The notes: generated by a model from the sequence alone, not told the origin. DNA of 64,000 bases from Alloactinosynnema sp. L-07 (GCF_900070365.1 NZ_LN850107.1:3348001-3412000); one strand, 5' to 3'; counted from the first letter of the stretch, positions 55,701 to 63,453 are shown. Translations and numbers: made by a program.

Positions 55701-56757
55701 GCGACGCCTGACCGCGGGTGATCTCGACCTGGCCGAGGCTCGAGAGATCCGATCCAGGCGCGGCGTCGACCTTGGTCATCGTCCGGGGCAGCGCGGTCGC
55801 GCCGACCGGGGTGCCGGTGAGGAAGACCCGGCCGCCACTGCCCGCGGCCAGCCCTAACGGACCACGCGCGACTTCCCGGGCCGAGCCCGCCTTGGCGGGC
55901 AGGTGCTTCGCCACGGCGATGGTGTCACTCGCCGCCTCCAGGAACGCAACGCCACCGTCGGCGTCGGCGCGCAGGGAGGACGGCACGCCCGTGGTGGCGG
56001 TCAGCTTCCTGCTCCGACCCGCGGTATCGATCTCGACGATGCCCGCCCCGCCTGCGGCAACGACCGTGTCTCCTACCGGAATCGCCGAGGTGACCTGCCC
56101 GGCGAGGTCGTGGGTGCGGATGTCCTTGGCGGTCGTGGTGTCCACTACGTGGAGCCGGGTCTTGCCGAGCTTGGCGCCACCGTTCTGGGCCAACACCGCG
56201 GTTTCACCCGCTCCACAGCCAGGGTTGTGATAGGCGAGGCTCACCGTGGTGCCCAGCTTGGTCACCGTGCCGTCGACCACATCGACCACGGCCGCGAACC
56301 CACCGCGCTGGAAGGTCTCCTCGCGATTGACGAACTGGCGCGGACCGTAGACGACCACGGCACGCCTGCCGGAACCGGTGAAACACACGTTGCCGATCCA
56401 GAGATCCGTGTCGAATCCTGGCTCGACCAGCGTAGCCACGGTCCGCCATGAGTATCCCGTCTTCGCCTCGGCGACAAGCAGGTGCAGGCCTGCAGGATCC
56501 CCGGAGGAGGTCCACGCCCTGTCCTCGGAGCGGGCCCAGCCCTTCGGCAGGACCGCATCGCGCAGCTTGGGGTCCACCGTGGACCGATTGAGCTCCGCTG
56601 GGGGCGCCTCGGCTACCTGCGGCGGTTGTGGCGTGGGTGCGGCTACGGCCGGTTGACCCGCGGTCGCGGTGAACATCATCGTCGCCGCCATCGCGACGAC
56701 GACCGGCCGCGGCCACGTGACCCCTCGATGTCTGCGGCTGAATCTCGGATTGGGCAT
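52738..56757 (-). CDS. Large secreted transglycosylase-like protein fused to SGNH hydrolase (module 2)
   Basis: A 1339-aa protein with a signal peptide (cleavage near AVAAP). Residues about 60-420 match the beta-propeller-like part of the module 1 paralogue. The transglycosylase-like domain has Glu490 in GILAQESNL and DCGYGVAQVTDGM. The Cys-containing beta region includes HFWFGHTRKPG and VMVHLPSHSAH. From about 980 an added SGNH hydrolase carries GDSFASGEG with Ser992, TLSIGGNDAGF and FHPN with His1317, so it should be an active esterase or lipase-like domain. It may act on cell-envelope esters or acylated wall polymers. The 67 bases between it and the DUF2690-like gene hold a hairpin. Confidence 0.87.
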   Translation of the reverse strand: MPNPRFSRRHRGVTWPRPVVVAMAATMMFTATAGQPAVAAPTPQPPQVAEAPPAELNRSTVDPKLRDAVLPKGWARSEDRAWTSSGDPAGLHLLVAEAKTGYSWRTVATLVEPGFDTDLWIGNVCFTGSGRRAVVVYGPRQFVNREETFQRGGFAAVVDVVDGTVTKLGTTVSLAYHNPGCGAGETAVLAQNGGAKLGKTRLHVVDTTTAKDIRTHDLAGQVTSAIPVGDTVVAAGGAGIVEIDTAGRSRKLTATTGVPSSLRADADGGVAFLEAASDTIAVAKHLPAKAGSAREVARGPLGLAAGSGGRVFLTGTPVGATALPRTMTKVDAAPGSDLSSLGQVEITRGQASRSAADGITQPVSLTAKMTGSGKTVDFGFAPASTSNDAARATQESATAQAGSPTNPVDEDRTCAVQRNDPKTQVFQPHWKQVEWAVNLAVQNALTVPRPANWNQSGLPAWSPQAILPSLPLEGGGRVPAQVLLGILAQESNLWQASSHALEGMTGNPLVGDFYGRRASTSDEWSVDWAHADCGYGVAQVTDGMRVGQQAEFTQRAIAVDYATNIAAGLRILQDKWNQTYRAGIKINNADPAKIENWFAALWAYNSGINPQAHTGNTSGCTPGPTCTDSRGNWGLGWSNNPANPDYPVFRKPFGADPMDAKNPQRWPYPEKVIGWAAYPITKYDFRKTGTAGWSAGYNQAWWNGAVLRDTARPPIAAFCDNGADGNRCDINQSQPCLESDYHCWWHKPVTWKVDCAHSCGNENIRFPTDYPEPVFALKAEEETARKMPVEHYRPNCDPFDTDEGGVNKILDNSLIIDNVADSVNSVRPGCLRNWVNKGTFGFTFAEDHTGHYRSKIDLHQLGGGLGGHFWFGHTRKPGSAMDITGTWKLNQPLNSWARVMVHLPSHSAHTQQAVYKIDLGDGSKPRERIIPQRVLEHRWVSLGVFKFAGTPKVSLANVTGDGDGNEKIAWDAIAFQPLPGKPRNMVVSLGDSFASGEGASSDAKAHYYRETDNTGGDIEGSYKDPGYKWLYGNACHRSKYAWSRLASLGDGSTPIGQRADAWDPNVDHQLLACSGARAQNLLPSKALESKPDEQITDAWGDGAAVRFHEVSQLDRGFLDENTTVVTLSIGGNDAGFTDVLKACVLSIGPGNCQDEPLKASKDPRPLSVTGPELVRDKVIPSVDTVLRAIRNRAPNATIVLMTYPRLMSRSGVCLGTSFVVKGVRVDVGLNPSEAAWINDSTDYLDNQLSNKVSALALELNAPITIADPRQEFEGKAVCGDPESLHSFVVTRTEGESPLRDDIPEPFDTIRASQQTFHPNLAGTPLFATVLNRTFATMGI

Positions 56758-56788
56758 CTGTGCTCATCTCGGTCAAGATCGGTGAAAG

Positions 56789-56815
56789 CGAGGGCCCCGC
56801 CCGCGGGGGCCCTCG
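56789..56815 (-). terminator. Hairpin between DUF2690-like and SGNH exoprotein genes
   Basis: CGAGGGCCCC and GGGGCCCTCG with a seven-base loop. It may end or attenuate the DUF2690-like transcript before the large exoprotein. Confidence 0.65.
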
Positions 56816-56823
56816 TCAGGGGT

Positions 56824-57333
56824 TCAGAACGACTTCGTGCAGGTCGTGTTCCATCCGACGGAATCGATGTAGAACGCGTAGCAGCCGATGACGGTCTCGC
56901 TGAACGACACCATGGCGGTCCGGCCTGATTCGTTCGGATATGCGGCCAAGTTCTTACGCGTCGCCATTCCCGCGGTGCTCAGCGATTTCGTGTACACGGC
57001 TCCGGTGTGTCCGTGGGGGTTGGTGTAGCGAACCCAGGCGGCGTTACACCCATAGGACCGGCGGAGCTCGACCTTGACGAGTCGGGACGGATGTTCGAAC
57101 GAGTCGAGAGTCTCGATCCCTGTGCAGCCCATGGCATTGGGATCCTGGCCGTAACAGCTCTGCCCATAACAGGCAGGCGCGGCAGTGGCGGTTCCAGCGG
57201 CTGGGATCAAGAAGCCGAACGCCAAGACGAGCGCGGCCAACACCGTCCGCAGGAACCGCGCCCCCATTCCCTTGCCAATGGTGTCCGCTTCGCCGCCCGC
57301 GACACGGTCAGCGTCCAACGGTTTCCTGATCAT
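56824..57333 (-). CDS. Secreted DUF2690-like protein (module 2)
   Basis: A 169-aa exported protein. A hydrophobic signal region (RFLRTVLAALVLAFGFLIPA) is followed by the DUF2690 signature ACYGQSCYGQDPNAMGC and VELRRSYGCNAAWVRY, then SFSETVIGCYAFYIDSVGW and a Cys near the end. Paralogue of 44911-45453. The ATG was preferred to the GTG at 57354 because GGTGGGA is well spaced before it and because the shared upstream element then lies at the same distance as in module 1. Confidence 0.78.
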   Translation of the reverse strand: MIRKPLDADRVAGGEADTIGKGMGARFLRTVLAALVLAFGFLIPAAGTATAAPACYGQSCYGQDPNAMGCTGIETLDSFEHPSRLVKVELRRSYGCNAAWVRYTNPHGHTGAVYTKSLSTAGMATRKNLAAYPNESGRTAMVSFSETVIGCYAFYIDSVGWNTTCTKSF

Positions 57334-57381
57334 AAGAAGTCCCACCCCTTGCACTCGGCACGCGCACTTGTCGTGATGTGC

Positions 57382-57447
57382 CCATCGAAGAGGTTCCCGT
57401 CCGGCGAAACGAGACTTCCGCCATCACCCGCACGAACTCGCACAGGT
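57382..57447 (-). promoter_or_regulatory. Upstream element shared with module 1
   Basis: On the minus strand: TGTGCGAGTTCGTGCGGGTG, GAAGTCTCGTTTCGCC, then TCGATGGGCA. It matches 44374-44440 at most positions, ends about 50 bases before the chosen ATG and starts 114 bases before it. Confidence 0.55.
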
Positions 57448-57499
57448 GACCTGCGGATATGTCGTGCTCGACCTGTGCGAGTTCGTGCGGGTGATGGCG
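57419..57499. repeat. 29-bp perfect inverted repeat
   Basis: Arms 57419-57447 and 57471-57499 are exact complements with a 23-base centre. Each arm contains the TGTGCGAGTTCGTGCG motif, so two copies of the shared upstream element face away from each other. The left-facing copy serves the DUF2690-like gene; the right-facing copy now leads to no gene. Confidence 0.85.
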
Positions 57500-57755
57500 A
57501 AACCGTCGCGTCCTCGGCGCCGAATCGGCACAACCACCCGATCAAGCGGCCGGCCCGGCACCCCGACCGGTGCGATCCCAGCCGGATCACACCAGGAGCA
57601 CAAACGCACATTGACCCGCCGCTGGGAGCACCGCATGGGAGCAAATTGGGAGCCGCCGGACGCGTTCAACCGCACCCAACGGCTCCCAACCGTGCACACC
57701 GGCACCCACACCACCTGCAGAAGGCAGGTTTCCGCAGGTCAGGACCCTTTTTGAT

Positions 57756-57802
57756 CTACGTTGACACGGAACGGGTCACTGGTTCAATCCCAGTATCGCC
57801 CA
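57756..57802 (+). other. att-like 3' fragment of tRNA-Val
   Basis: It starts in the anticodon arm (TTGACACGG) and runs through GGTTCAATCCCAGTATCGCCC, matching the 3' part of tRNA-Val(GAC). The 5' half of a tRNA is absent. With the sequence to its right it is the inverted counterpart of 16050-16150. Typical of an attachment site left by site-specific integration. Confidence 0.75.
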
Positions 57803-57823
57803 CCGAGCGTTTACGCTGGTCAG

Positions 57824-57856
57824 ACGGCCCGTCGGTGATCTTCACCGACGGGCCGT
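57824..57856. terminator. 15-bp perfect hairpin beside the att-like site
   Basis: ACGGCCCGTCGGTGA, loop TCT and the exact complement; the same hairpin with mismatches lies beside tRNA-Val(GAC) at 16075-16107. Confidence 0.7.
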
Positions 57857-57905
57857 TCGGCGTTTCTGGGAGTAATTCGGGAGCAACCGATCGGGAAAGA
57901 TCGGC
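57857..57905 (-). pseudogene. Vestige of an integrase 3' end
   Basis: The minus strand matches the last bases of the integrase remnant at 16.05-16.08 kb (CTCCCAGAAA.GCCGAACGG). Only some 50 bases remain. Confidence 0.5.
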
Positions 57906-57910
57906 CCGGT

Positions 57911-58486
57911 TCAGCTGGCTCTTGTCTTGACGGGATGGCTGGCGCTGCCGGTGGTGGGTGCCATGGTCAGTACCGCGATGGCCATGAGTGCCCAGAGGAC
58001 GTCCCACCCCGCGATAGACCAAAGCGCGGCGCGGGCCGGTGGGCCACCTGAGCCGATCATTGTGGGCGTGAGGACGATGAAGACGTAGGCTCCGACCGCG
58101 ATAGGCGTGAACCGCCGCCAGCCTGTCCATCGCCTGCCGCGCAGTATGGGGATTCCCACGACCACGAGACCGACACCGGTGAGTGTCGGGCCGATGGCGA
58201 ACAGCGCATCGGCGAGGTCGGGGCTCCTTGGCCAGATCACTTCGGCGCCCGCGAGGGTTGCCTGGCCGAGTATCGCGGCGCCCAGGCCGGTGCGGGCGAT
58301 GACTCCGGGGCGGGCGGGTGAGCGGATCAAGGCGAGCACTGCCAGCAGTTCCCCGATGTGGATGACGGACTGGATCAGCCAGCCGAGTGGGGGATTCCAA
58401 CCAGTGAGGGCCGCGCTCGCGGTGTAGAGCACGGCGCAGGCTGTGATCAGCAGAGCGACCAGGGCGGTGGTGCGTGGTGAGGTCAT
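57911..58486 (-). CDS. Six-helix membrane protein, uncharacterised
   Basis: A 191-aa hydrophobic protein with about six transmembrane helices (ALVALLITACAVLYTASAAL, then LIQSVIHIGELLAVLALI, ending AALWSIAGWDVLWALMAIAV). No family recognised. The ATG was chosen because TGGAA precedes it; a GTG at 58525 is possible. Divergent from the sensor kinase gene, whose regulator may control it. Confidence 0.7.
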   Translation of the reverse strand: MTSPRTTALVALLITACAVLYTASAALTGWNPPLGWLIQSVIHIGELLAVLALIRSPARPGVIARTGLGAAILGQATLAGAEVIWPRSPDLADALFAIGPTLTGVGLVVVGIPILRGRRWTGWRRFTPIAVGAYVFIVLTPTMIGSGGPPARAALWSIAGWDVLWALMAIAVLTMAPTTGSASHPVKTRAS

Positions 58487-58626
58487 GACGGGTTCCACGT
58501 GACGTCGTTTGTCGGACGTCGTCACGGTGGCTCAGGGCATCGTGGTGGGTCATCCGGGCGGGCACTCGTTCGCGGGCAGGTGCCTGCACTCTTGTCCGCG
58601 GACGAGGGCGTTGCGATCATCCATGA

Positions 58627-60573
58627 ATGCTGAGGATGGGGATGAGGCCGCTGCCCGCGGCGTTCCTCGTGGTCACCAGCCTTGTCTCGGTCGCGTCCGT
58701 GCCCATCTCGGTCGGGCTGGAACCCAGCTACGACACCGTCCTGTATGCCCTGCACGCGGTGGCGCTGGCCTTGGCCGGTGCCCTGATTGCCTCGCACCAG
58801 CGGGACAATCCCATCGGTTGGGTGCTCATCGGCATCGGCCTCGACGCGGCGTGGGTCGAGTTCACCGAGGGGTACGGAAACCACTCGGGGTGGCCATGGG
58901 CGGTGCCGATCGAGTGGTTCACGAACTGGGCGAACATGCTCGGCATCGGGGCGACGTCGGTGCTCCTGACGCTGTTCCCCTCCGGGCGCGCATTGTCCCA
59001 AGGCAGGCGCGCGCTGGTGTGGACCGGTGCCGTCGCGACGGCACTGATGGCGGTCGGCGCGGCGTTCGGGCACTCGTCCGACCCGGCGTTCGGTTCCGGT
59101 ACGAATCCGTACGCGATCGGCGGGCTAGAGCCGGTATACGTCGCCGGGCAGGTGCTGTTCAACGTCACTCTGCTGGCCGCGATCGGATCGCTGGTCCACC
59201 GGTTCCACCGGTCGACCGGCGTCGAGCGTCAGCAGCTGAAATGGATCGTCTACGTGGTCAGCGTGCTGGCGGTGGTCGGCCCGTTGGCGGGCTTCGCCTA
59301 CAACGACAGCGCCTTGGTTCGCATCGCCATCGCCGTTGTCGTCACCGCGCTACCGATCGCGATCTGTGTGGCGATCCTGCGCTACCGGCTCAACGACATC
59401 GACGTCGTCATCAACCGCACGCTCGTCTACGGTGCGCTGACCGTCCTGCTCACCGCCGCGTACCTGGCGACCGCGCTGGTGCTGGGTGCCGCCCTGGGCG
59501 GGCGCGACTCGCCTTGGGTGACCGCGGGGGCCACGCTGGCTGTCGCCGGGGCGTTCCGTCCGCTGCGGGCGCGGATCCAGGACGCCGTGGACCGGCGATT
59601 CCGCCGCGCCCGTTACGACGCCCTCGCCCGGGTCGACGCGTTCCTCGAGGACGTGCGCGCCGGGCGTGCGGATCCCGAGACACTCCAACAACTGTTGCGC
59701 GAGATCATGTCCGAACCGGACCTCGAGGTGTGCTACCTGCTTCCACATACCACGCACCAAATCGATGGCGCCGGGCGCGACGTCGAGGTCAGCGTCGCGG
59801 GACGCCGCGCGGAGCGGCTGGTCGAACGGGCGGGCACGCCCCTGGCTGTCGTGCACACCGGGGCCACCGAGGACTCCCCCGGTCTGCTCGACGAGGTGCT
59901 GACCCGTGCCAGCCTGGCGATCGAGGTCGCCAGGCTGCGGGCCGAGGTGCGTCACCAGCTCACCGAGGTCGAAGCCTCGCGGGCCCGCATCGTCGCCGCG
60001 GGCTACGAGGAGCGACGCAGGCTCGAACGCGACCTGCATGACGGTGCGCAGCAGCGGCTGGTCAGCATCGGACTGGTGCTGCGCAACGCCCAGTTCGAGC
60101 TCGGGGACTCCCCCATCGCGCGGACCATCGACGCGGCCGTCGAGCAGCTCACCGTCGCCATCGCCGATCTTCGTGAGCTGGCCAACGGTGTCCGACCCGC
60201 GTACTTGGACAACGGGCTCGACATGGCGCTTCGGGAGCTGGCAGGCCGGACGCCGCTGCCCATCGACGTGTATGTCGGCGCCGAGCGGTACCCCACCGAC
60301 ATCGAGGCGACCGCCTACTTCGTCGCCTGTGAGGCGTTGACCAACGCCGTCAAACACTCCGCCGCGACAGGCGTCGAGCTGCGCGCCCAGCGACTCGACG
60401 ATCACCTCGTCATGACCGTCCGCGACAACGGTGTCGGCGGCGCACTGCCATCCGGCGGAACCGGCCTGCGCGGACTGTCCGACCGGGTCGCGGCCCAGGG
60501 CGGGCGGATCCGCGTCGAGAGCGAGAACGGATCCGGCACCACTGTGATCGCGGAGCTGCCATGCGTGTTGTGA
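58627..60573 (+). CDS. NarL-type (HPK7) membrane sensor histidine kinase
   Basis: A 648-aa protein with eight or so N-terminal transmembrane helices (about 10-310), a GAF-like or linker region, and a HisKA_3 dimerisation helix with the phospho-acceptor His in RRLERDLHDGAQQRL. The HATPase_c domain follows (ACEALTNAVKHS, VRDNGVGG, GTGLRGLSDRV). The input signal is unknown. The start could also be the ATG at 58642, which has GAGG six bases upstream. The 3' end overlaps the response regulator gene by 13 bases. Confidence 0.9.
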   Translation: MLRMGMRPLPAAFLVVTSLVSVASVPISVGLEPSYDTVLYALHAVALALAGALIASHQRDNPIGWVLIGIGLDAAWVEFTEGYGNHSGWPWAVPIEWFTNWANMLGIGATSVLLTLFPSGRALSQGRRALVWTGAVATALMAVGAAFGHSSDPAFGSGTNPYAIGGLEPVYVAGQVLFNVTLLAAIGSLVHRFHRSTGVERQQLKWIVYVVSVLAVVGPLAGFAYNDSALVRIAIAVVVTALPIAICVAILRYRLNDIDVVINRTLVYGALTVLLTAAYLATALVLGAALGGRDSPWVTAGATLAVAGAFRPLRARIQDAVDRRFRRARYDALARVDAFLEDVRAGRADPETLQQLLREIMSEPDLEVCYLLPHTTHQIDGAGRDVEVSVAGRRAERLVERAGTPLAVVHTGATEDSPGLLDEVLTRASLAIEVARLRAEVRHQLTEVEASRARIVAAGYEERRRLERDLHDGAQQRLVSIGLVLRNAQFELGDSPIARTIDAAVEQLTVAIADLRELANGVRPAYLDNGLDMALRELAGRTPLPIDVYVGAERYPTDIEATAYFVACEALTNAVKHSAATGVELRAQRLDDHLVMTVRDNGVGGALPSGGTGLRGLSDRVAAQGGRIRVESENGSGTTVIAELPCVL

Positions 60574-61211
60574 TCGCCGAGGACCAGGTTCTCCTTCGCG
60601 AGGGCATGGCACGGCTGTTCCAGGATCGCGGCCACCAGATCGTGGCCGCGGTCGGGAACGCCACGCGGCTGCTGGACATCACGACTGAACACCGTCCCGA
60701 CCTGGTCGTGGTGGACGTACGAATGCCGCCCACCTTCACCGACGAAGGCACCCAAGCCGCACGCGAGATCAAGCAGACGCACCCGGAGATCGGAGTCCTG
60801 GTGCTGTCCCAGCACATCAACACCACACAGGCGATGACCCTCGTGAACCTCAGCGGATTCGGCTACCTCCTCAAGGACCGCGTGCTCGCCGTCCACGAGT
60901 TCCTCGATGCCGCTCGGCGGGTCGCCGACGGTGGGTCAGCGCTCGATCCACAGGTCGTCGGGGCTCTCATGCGGCCGCGTCCCACCGACGACCCGCTTTC
61001 GGCGCTGTCCGACCGCGAGCGTGAAGTCCTGGCACTGATGGCGCAAGGACTCAACAATCCCGCGATCGCCCGGCGCCTGGTTCTCAGCGAGCGAACAGTC
61101 GAAGGACACGTCCGACATGTGCTCCTCAAGCTGGACCTGGCCGAGTCCGACGACGGCCACCGCCGTGTCCTCGCCGTCCTCACCCACCTCCGCGCGTCCC
61201 ACGCCGGATAG
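60561..61211 (+). CDS. NarL/FixJ-family response regulator
   Basis: A 216-aa protein. The receiver domain has the acidic pair in IAEDQ, the phospho-acceptor Asp in VVVDVRMPP and Lys in LLKDR. A LuxR-type C-terminal helix-turn-helix follows (LSDREREVLALMAQGLNNPA, LSERTVEGHVRHVL). It pairs with the overlapping kinase gene. Likely targets include the divergent membrane-protein gene. Confidence 0.93.
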   Translation: MRVVIAEDQVLLREGMARLFQDRGHQIVAAVGNATRLLDITTEHRPDLVVVDVRMPPTFTDEGTQAAREIKQTHPEIGVLVLSQHINTTQAMTLVNLSGFGYLLKDRVLAVHEFLDAARRVADGGSALDPQVVGALMRPRPTDDPLSALSDREREVLALMAQGLNNPAIARRLVLSERTVEGHVRHVLLKLDLAESDDGHRRVLAVLTHLRASHAG

Positions 61212-61314
61212 GTGATCACTGCAGGCTGGGGGAGACTGGCGAGGTGGTTCTTGTCCGTCGTGTGCCCCGGCCCGTTCATTCCGAAGCAGGCGCCAGAGTC
61301 AGGAGGGCAGTGTC

Positions 61315-62043
61315 ATGTCGTTGTATGACACCATCGGAGCCGCTTACGCCGTGACGCGGCGTACCGAGCCGCGGATCGCGTCCCAGGTCTGGGCCGCGCT
61401 CGGCGATGCGCGGACCGTGCTGAATGTCGGGGCGGGAACCGGCTCTTACGAGCCGCCCGACCGTGACGTCACCGCGGTGGAGCCGTCGGCGATCATGCGG
61501 GCGCAGCGCTCCGCGGGCGCGGCGCCGTGCGTGGCCGCCTTCGCGGAGAGCCTTCCGTTCGACGACCAGTCCTTCGACGCCGCGATGGCTTTCGCCACCA
61601 TCGATCACTGGCAGGACCCGATGGCGGGTCTGCGCGAGATGCGGCGTGTCGCTCGCCGCGTGGTGGTGTTCACGAAGGACTTCAGTGCCCTCGATCTGTT
61701 TTGGCTGGATCGCGATTATCTGCCCGAGCGCGCAGGCCTTCTCGTCGGCAGGCCGCCGCTGGCCGAGTTGGCCCGCTCGATCGGAGCCCGGGTGGAACCG
61801 GTGCTCATTCCGTGGGACTGCGCGGACGGCTTCTACGAAGCCTACTGGCGCAGGCCCGAAGCGTACCTGGATGAGGATATCCGCCGCGGAATGTCGGTCT
61901 GGGCCAGAGTCGGGCCGGTCGCCGAACAGCGGGCAGTGCGCTGCCTCCGTGAGGACCTCGCATCCGGCCGGTGGGCCGAAAGCAACCGCGACTCCGTCGA
62001 TCTCGACGCGGCGGAGCTTGGCGTGCGTCTGCTCATCGCCTGA
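61315..62043 (+). CDS. Class I SAM-dependent methyltransferase
   Basis: A 242-aa protein: MSLYDTIGAAYAVTRRTEPR start, motif I VLNVGAGTGSYEPP, acidic loop VTAVEPSAIM, FDAAMAFATIDHWQDP and VARRVVVFTKD. The family is a common actinobacterial one of unknown substrate. It starts 103 bases after the response regulator and converges with the MFS gene, stops 15 bases apart. Confidence 0.87.
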   Translation: MSLYDTIGAAYAVTRRTEPRIASQVWAALGDARTVLNVGAGTGSYEPPDRDVTAVEPSAIMRAQRSAGAAPCVAAFAESLPFDDQSFDAAMAFATIDHWQDPMAGLREMRRVARRVVVFTKDFSALDLFWLDRDYLPERAGLLVGRPPLAELARSIGARVEPVLIPWDCADGFYEAYWRRPEAYLDEDIRRGMSVWARVGPVAEQRAVRCLREDLASGRWAESNRDSVDLDAAELGVRLLIA

Positions 62044-62057
62044 ACCGGTCGTCCCGC

Positions 62058-63329
62058 CTACGACGCCTGCTCGCGGGTGGGCATGTCCTTGAGGCGGGGG
62101 ATGGCGGAGAGCACGATCGGCAGCGCGGCGAGCAGGAAGCCGACCGCCGCCACCCACAGGCCCGCGCGCAGGCCGAGGTAGCCGCCGACGACACCGCCCG
62201 CGATGGCGCCCGTCGTGCCGATCCCCCACATGATGGTGCGCATCCCCGCGGTCATCCGGCCCATGAGCGCCTGTGGCGTCACCGCCTGGCGCAGGCTTGT
62301 CCCCGCGACGTTCGACACCGCCAGCCCCGCGCGCATGAGGAAGAAGCCCGCGGTGACGCCGATGACGATGGTGAGGGTCGACCCGGCCGCCGCCGGGATG
62401 AGCAGCGGGCCCGCGTACCCGACGGCCACAGCGCCGACGTACACCTTGCCGAACGGGAACCGTCTGACCAAAGTGGACGCGACGGCGGCGCCGAGCACGC
62501 CGCCGATGGCACTCATCGCGACGATCAGGCCGATCAGGCCGGGGCTGAAGTGCAGTTCGCGGACGGCGTAGATGACGAACAGGGCCTCCACGAACATGTA
62601 GCAGAAGTTGAACGCCGCGCCCGCCACGGCCAGCACGCGCAGGTAGGGCTGGCCGACGATGAACTTGACGCCTTCGGCGATCTCCTTGCCGATGTGCCGT
62701 TTGGGTGACGGCGTTACGACCTCCGGCACCCGGATGAACCACAGCGACACCACCGACACCAGGTACGACCCCGCGTTCGCGACGAGCGCGAGGGGCGCGG
62801 TGAGCCACTGCACGAGCAGGCCGCCCAGGCCGGGCCCCGCGAACTCGGCGGCCGACGACGAGGCCGAGACCCGGCCGTTGGCCGCGACCAAGTGCTCCTG
62901 GCTGACGATGACCGGCACGTACGACAGCCAGCACACCTCGAACAGCACCGTGCACACGCCGATGACCAGCACGATCGCGGCCAGCGCGGGCAGGGTCAGC
63001 GCGTCCAGCGCGGCCAGGATCGGGACCAGGCCGACGAGTACGGCGCGGACCAGGTTCGCGTAGATCATCAGCGGCCGCTTGGCCTTGCGGTCGGCGAGCA
63101 CGCCGAACGGCAGGGCTAAGAACAGGAACGGCAGGAACGCGAACGAGCGCAGCAGACCCAGCTGCTCGGGGGTGACCTGCAGGACGAGTACCGCGGTCAG
63201 CGGCAGGGCCAGGTTGGTGACCTGCACGCCGAACAGCGAGACCGTCTCGCCGAACCAGAACCGGCTGAAGTTCCGGTTCCGCCACAGGGTTTGCGGGTGG
63301 AGGGCCTCCGGGTCACGAACTTCAGTCAC
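62058..63329 (-). CDS. MFS exporter of the EntS (siderophore exporter) type
   Basis: A 423-aa, 12-helix MFS_3 protein: NFSRFWFGETVSLFGVQVTN, GVLADRKAKRPLM (loop 2-3 motif), SQEHLVAANGRVSASSSAAE and GMRTIMWGIGTTGAI. EntS-like members export siderophores; others export antibiotics. The second GTG (63329) was chosen because GAGG precedes it; 63335 overlaps that site. It is divergent from the solute-binding lipoprotein gene, with two Zur-like boxes between them, so a metallophore cargo is possible. Confidence 0.87.
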   Translation of the reverse strand: MTEVRDPEALHPQTLWRNRNFSRFWFGETVSLFGVQVTNLALPLTAVLVLQVTPEQLGLLRSFAFLPFLFLALPFGVLADRKAKRPLMIYANLVRAVLVGLVPILAALDALTLPALAAIVLVIGVCTVLFEVCWLSYVPVIVSQEHLVAANGRVSASSSAAEFAGPGLGGLLVQWLTAPLALVANAGSYLVSVVSLWFIRVPEVVTPSPKRHIGKEIAEGVKFIVGQPYLRVLAVAGAAFNFCYMFVEALFVIYAVRELHFSPGLIGLIVAMSAIGGVLGAAVASTLVRRFPFGKVYVGAVAVGYAGPLLIPAAAGSTLTIVIGVTAGFFLMRAGLAVSNVAGTSLRQAVTPQALMGRMTAGMRTIMWGIGTTGAIAGGVVGGYLGLRAGLWVAAVGFLLAALPIVLSAIPRLKDMPTREQAS

Positions 63330-63396
63330 GCGCACCTCGATGCATCGGGCCCCCCTCAGGGCGAGTCGACGAACTCGCGCAGGCTAGCACAGACAA

Positions 63397-63440
63397 TGAA
63401 AACCGTTCTCACATCCGAACCTTATTGAAAACGATTACCC
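63397..63440. promoter_or_regulatory. Two Zur-like boxes in a divergent promoter region
   Basis: TGAAAACCGTTCTCA (63397-63411) and TGAAAACGATTACCC (63426-63440) resemble the actinobacterial Zur pattern TGAAAAT-N-ATTTTCA. Box 1 is a good 7-1-7 palindrome; box 2 keeps one half well. The second overlaps the -35 region of the solute-binding gene. Confidence 0.5.
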
Positions 63441-63453
63441 TTTGCGTTACGGT
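63425..63453 (+). promoter_or_regulatory. Candidate promoter of the solute-binding lipoprotein gene
   Basis: TTGAAA, 17 bases, TACGGT. The -35 element lies in Zur-like box 2, so repressor binding would block it. The leader to the ATG at 63518 is about 60 bases. Confidence 0.45.

Noticed and set aside
57424..57714. Short frames reading SPARTRTGD-like peptides
   Set aside because: These frames are translations of the repeated promoter-like element and not supported by start sites or codon pattern.
57756..57802. Complete tRNA-Val gene at 57.7 kb
   Set aside because: Only the 3' part from the anticodon arm is present; no acceptor 5' strand or D arm precedes it.
63397..63440. Iron-repressor (IdeR/DmdR) box
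   Set aside because: The sequences lack the TTAGGTTAG-type pattern and fit a Zur-like pattern better.
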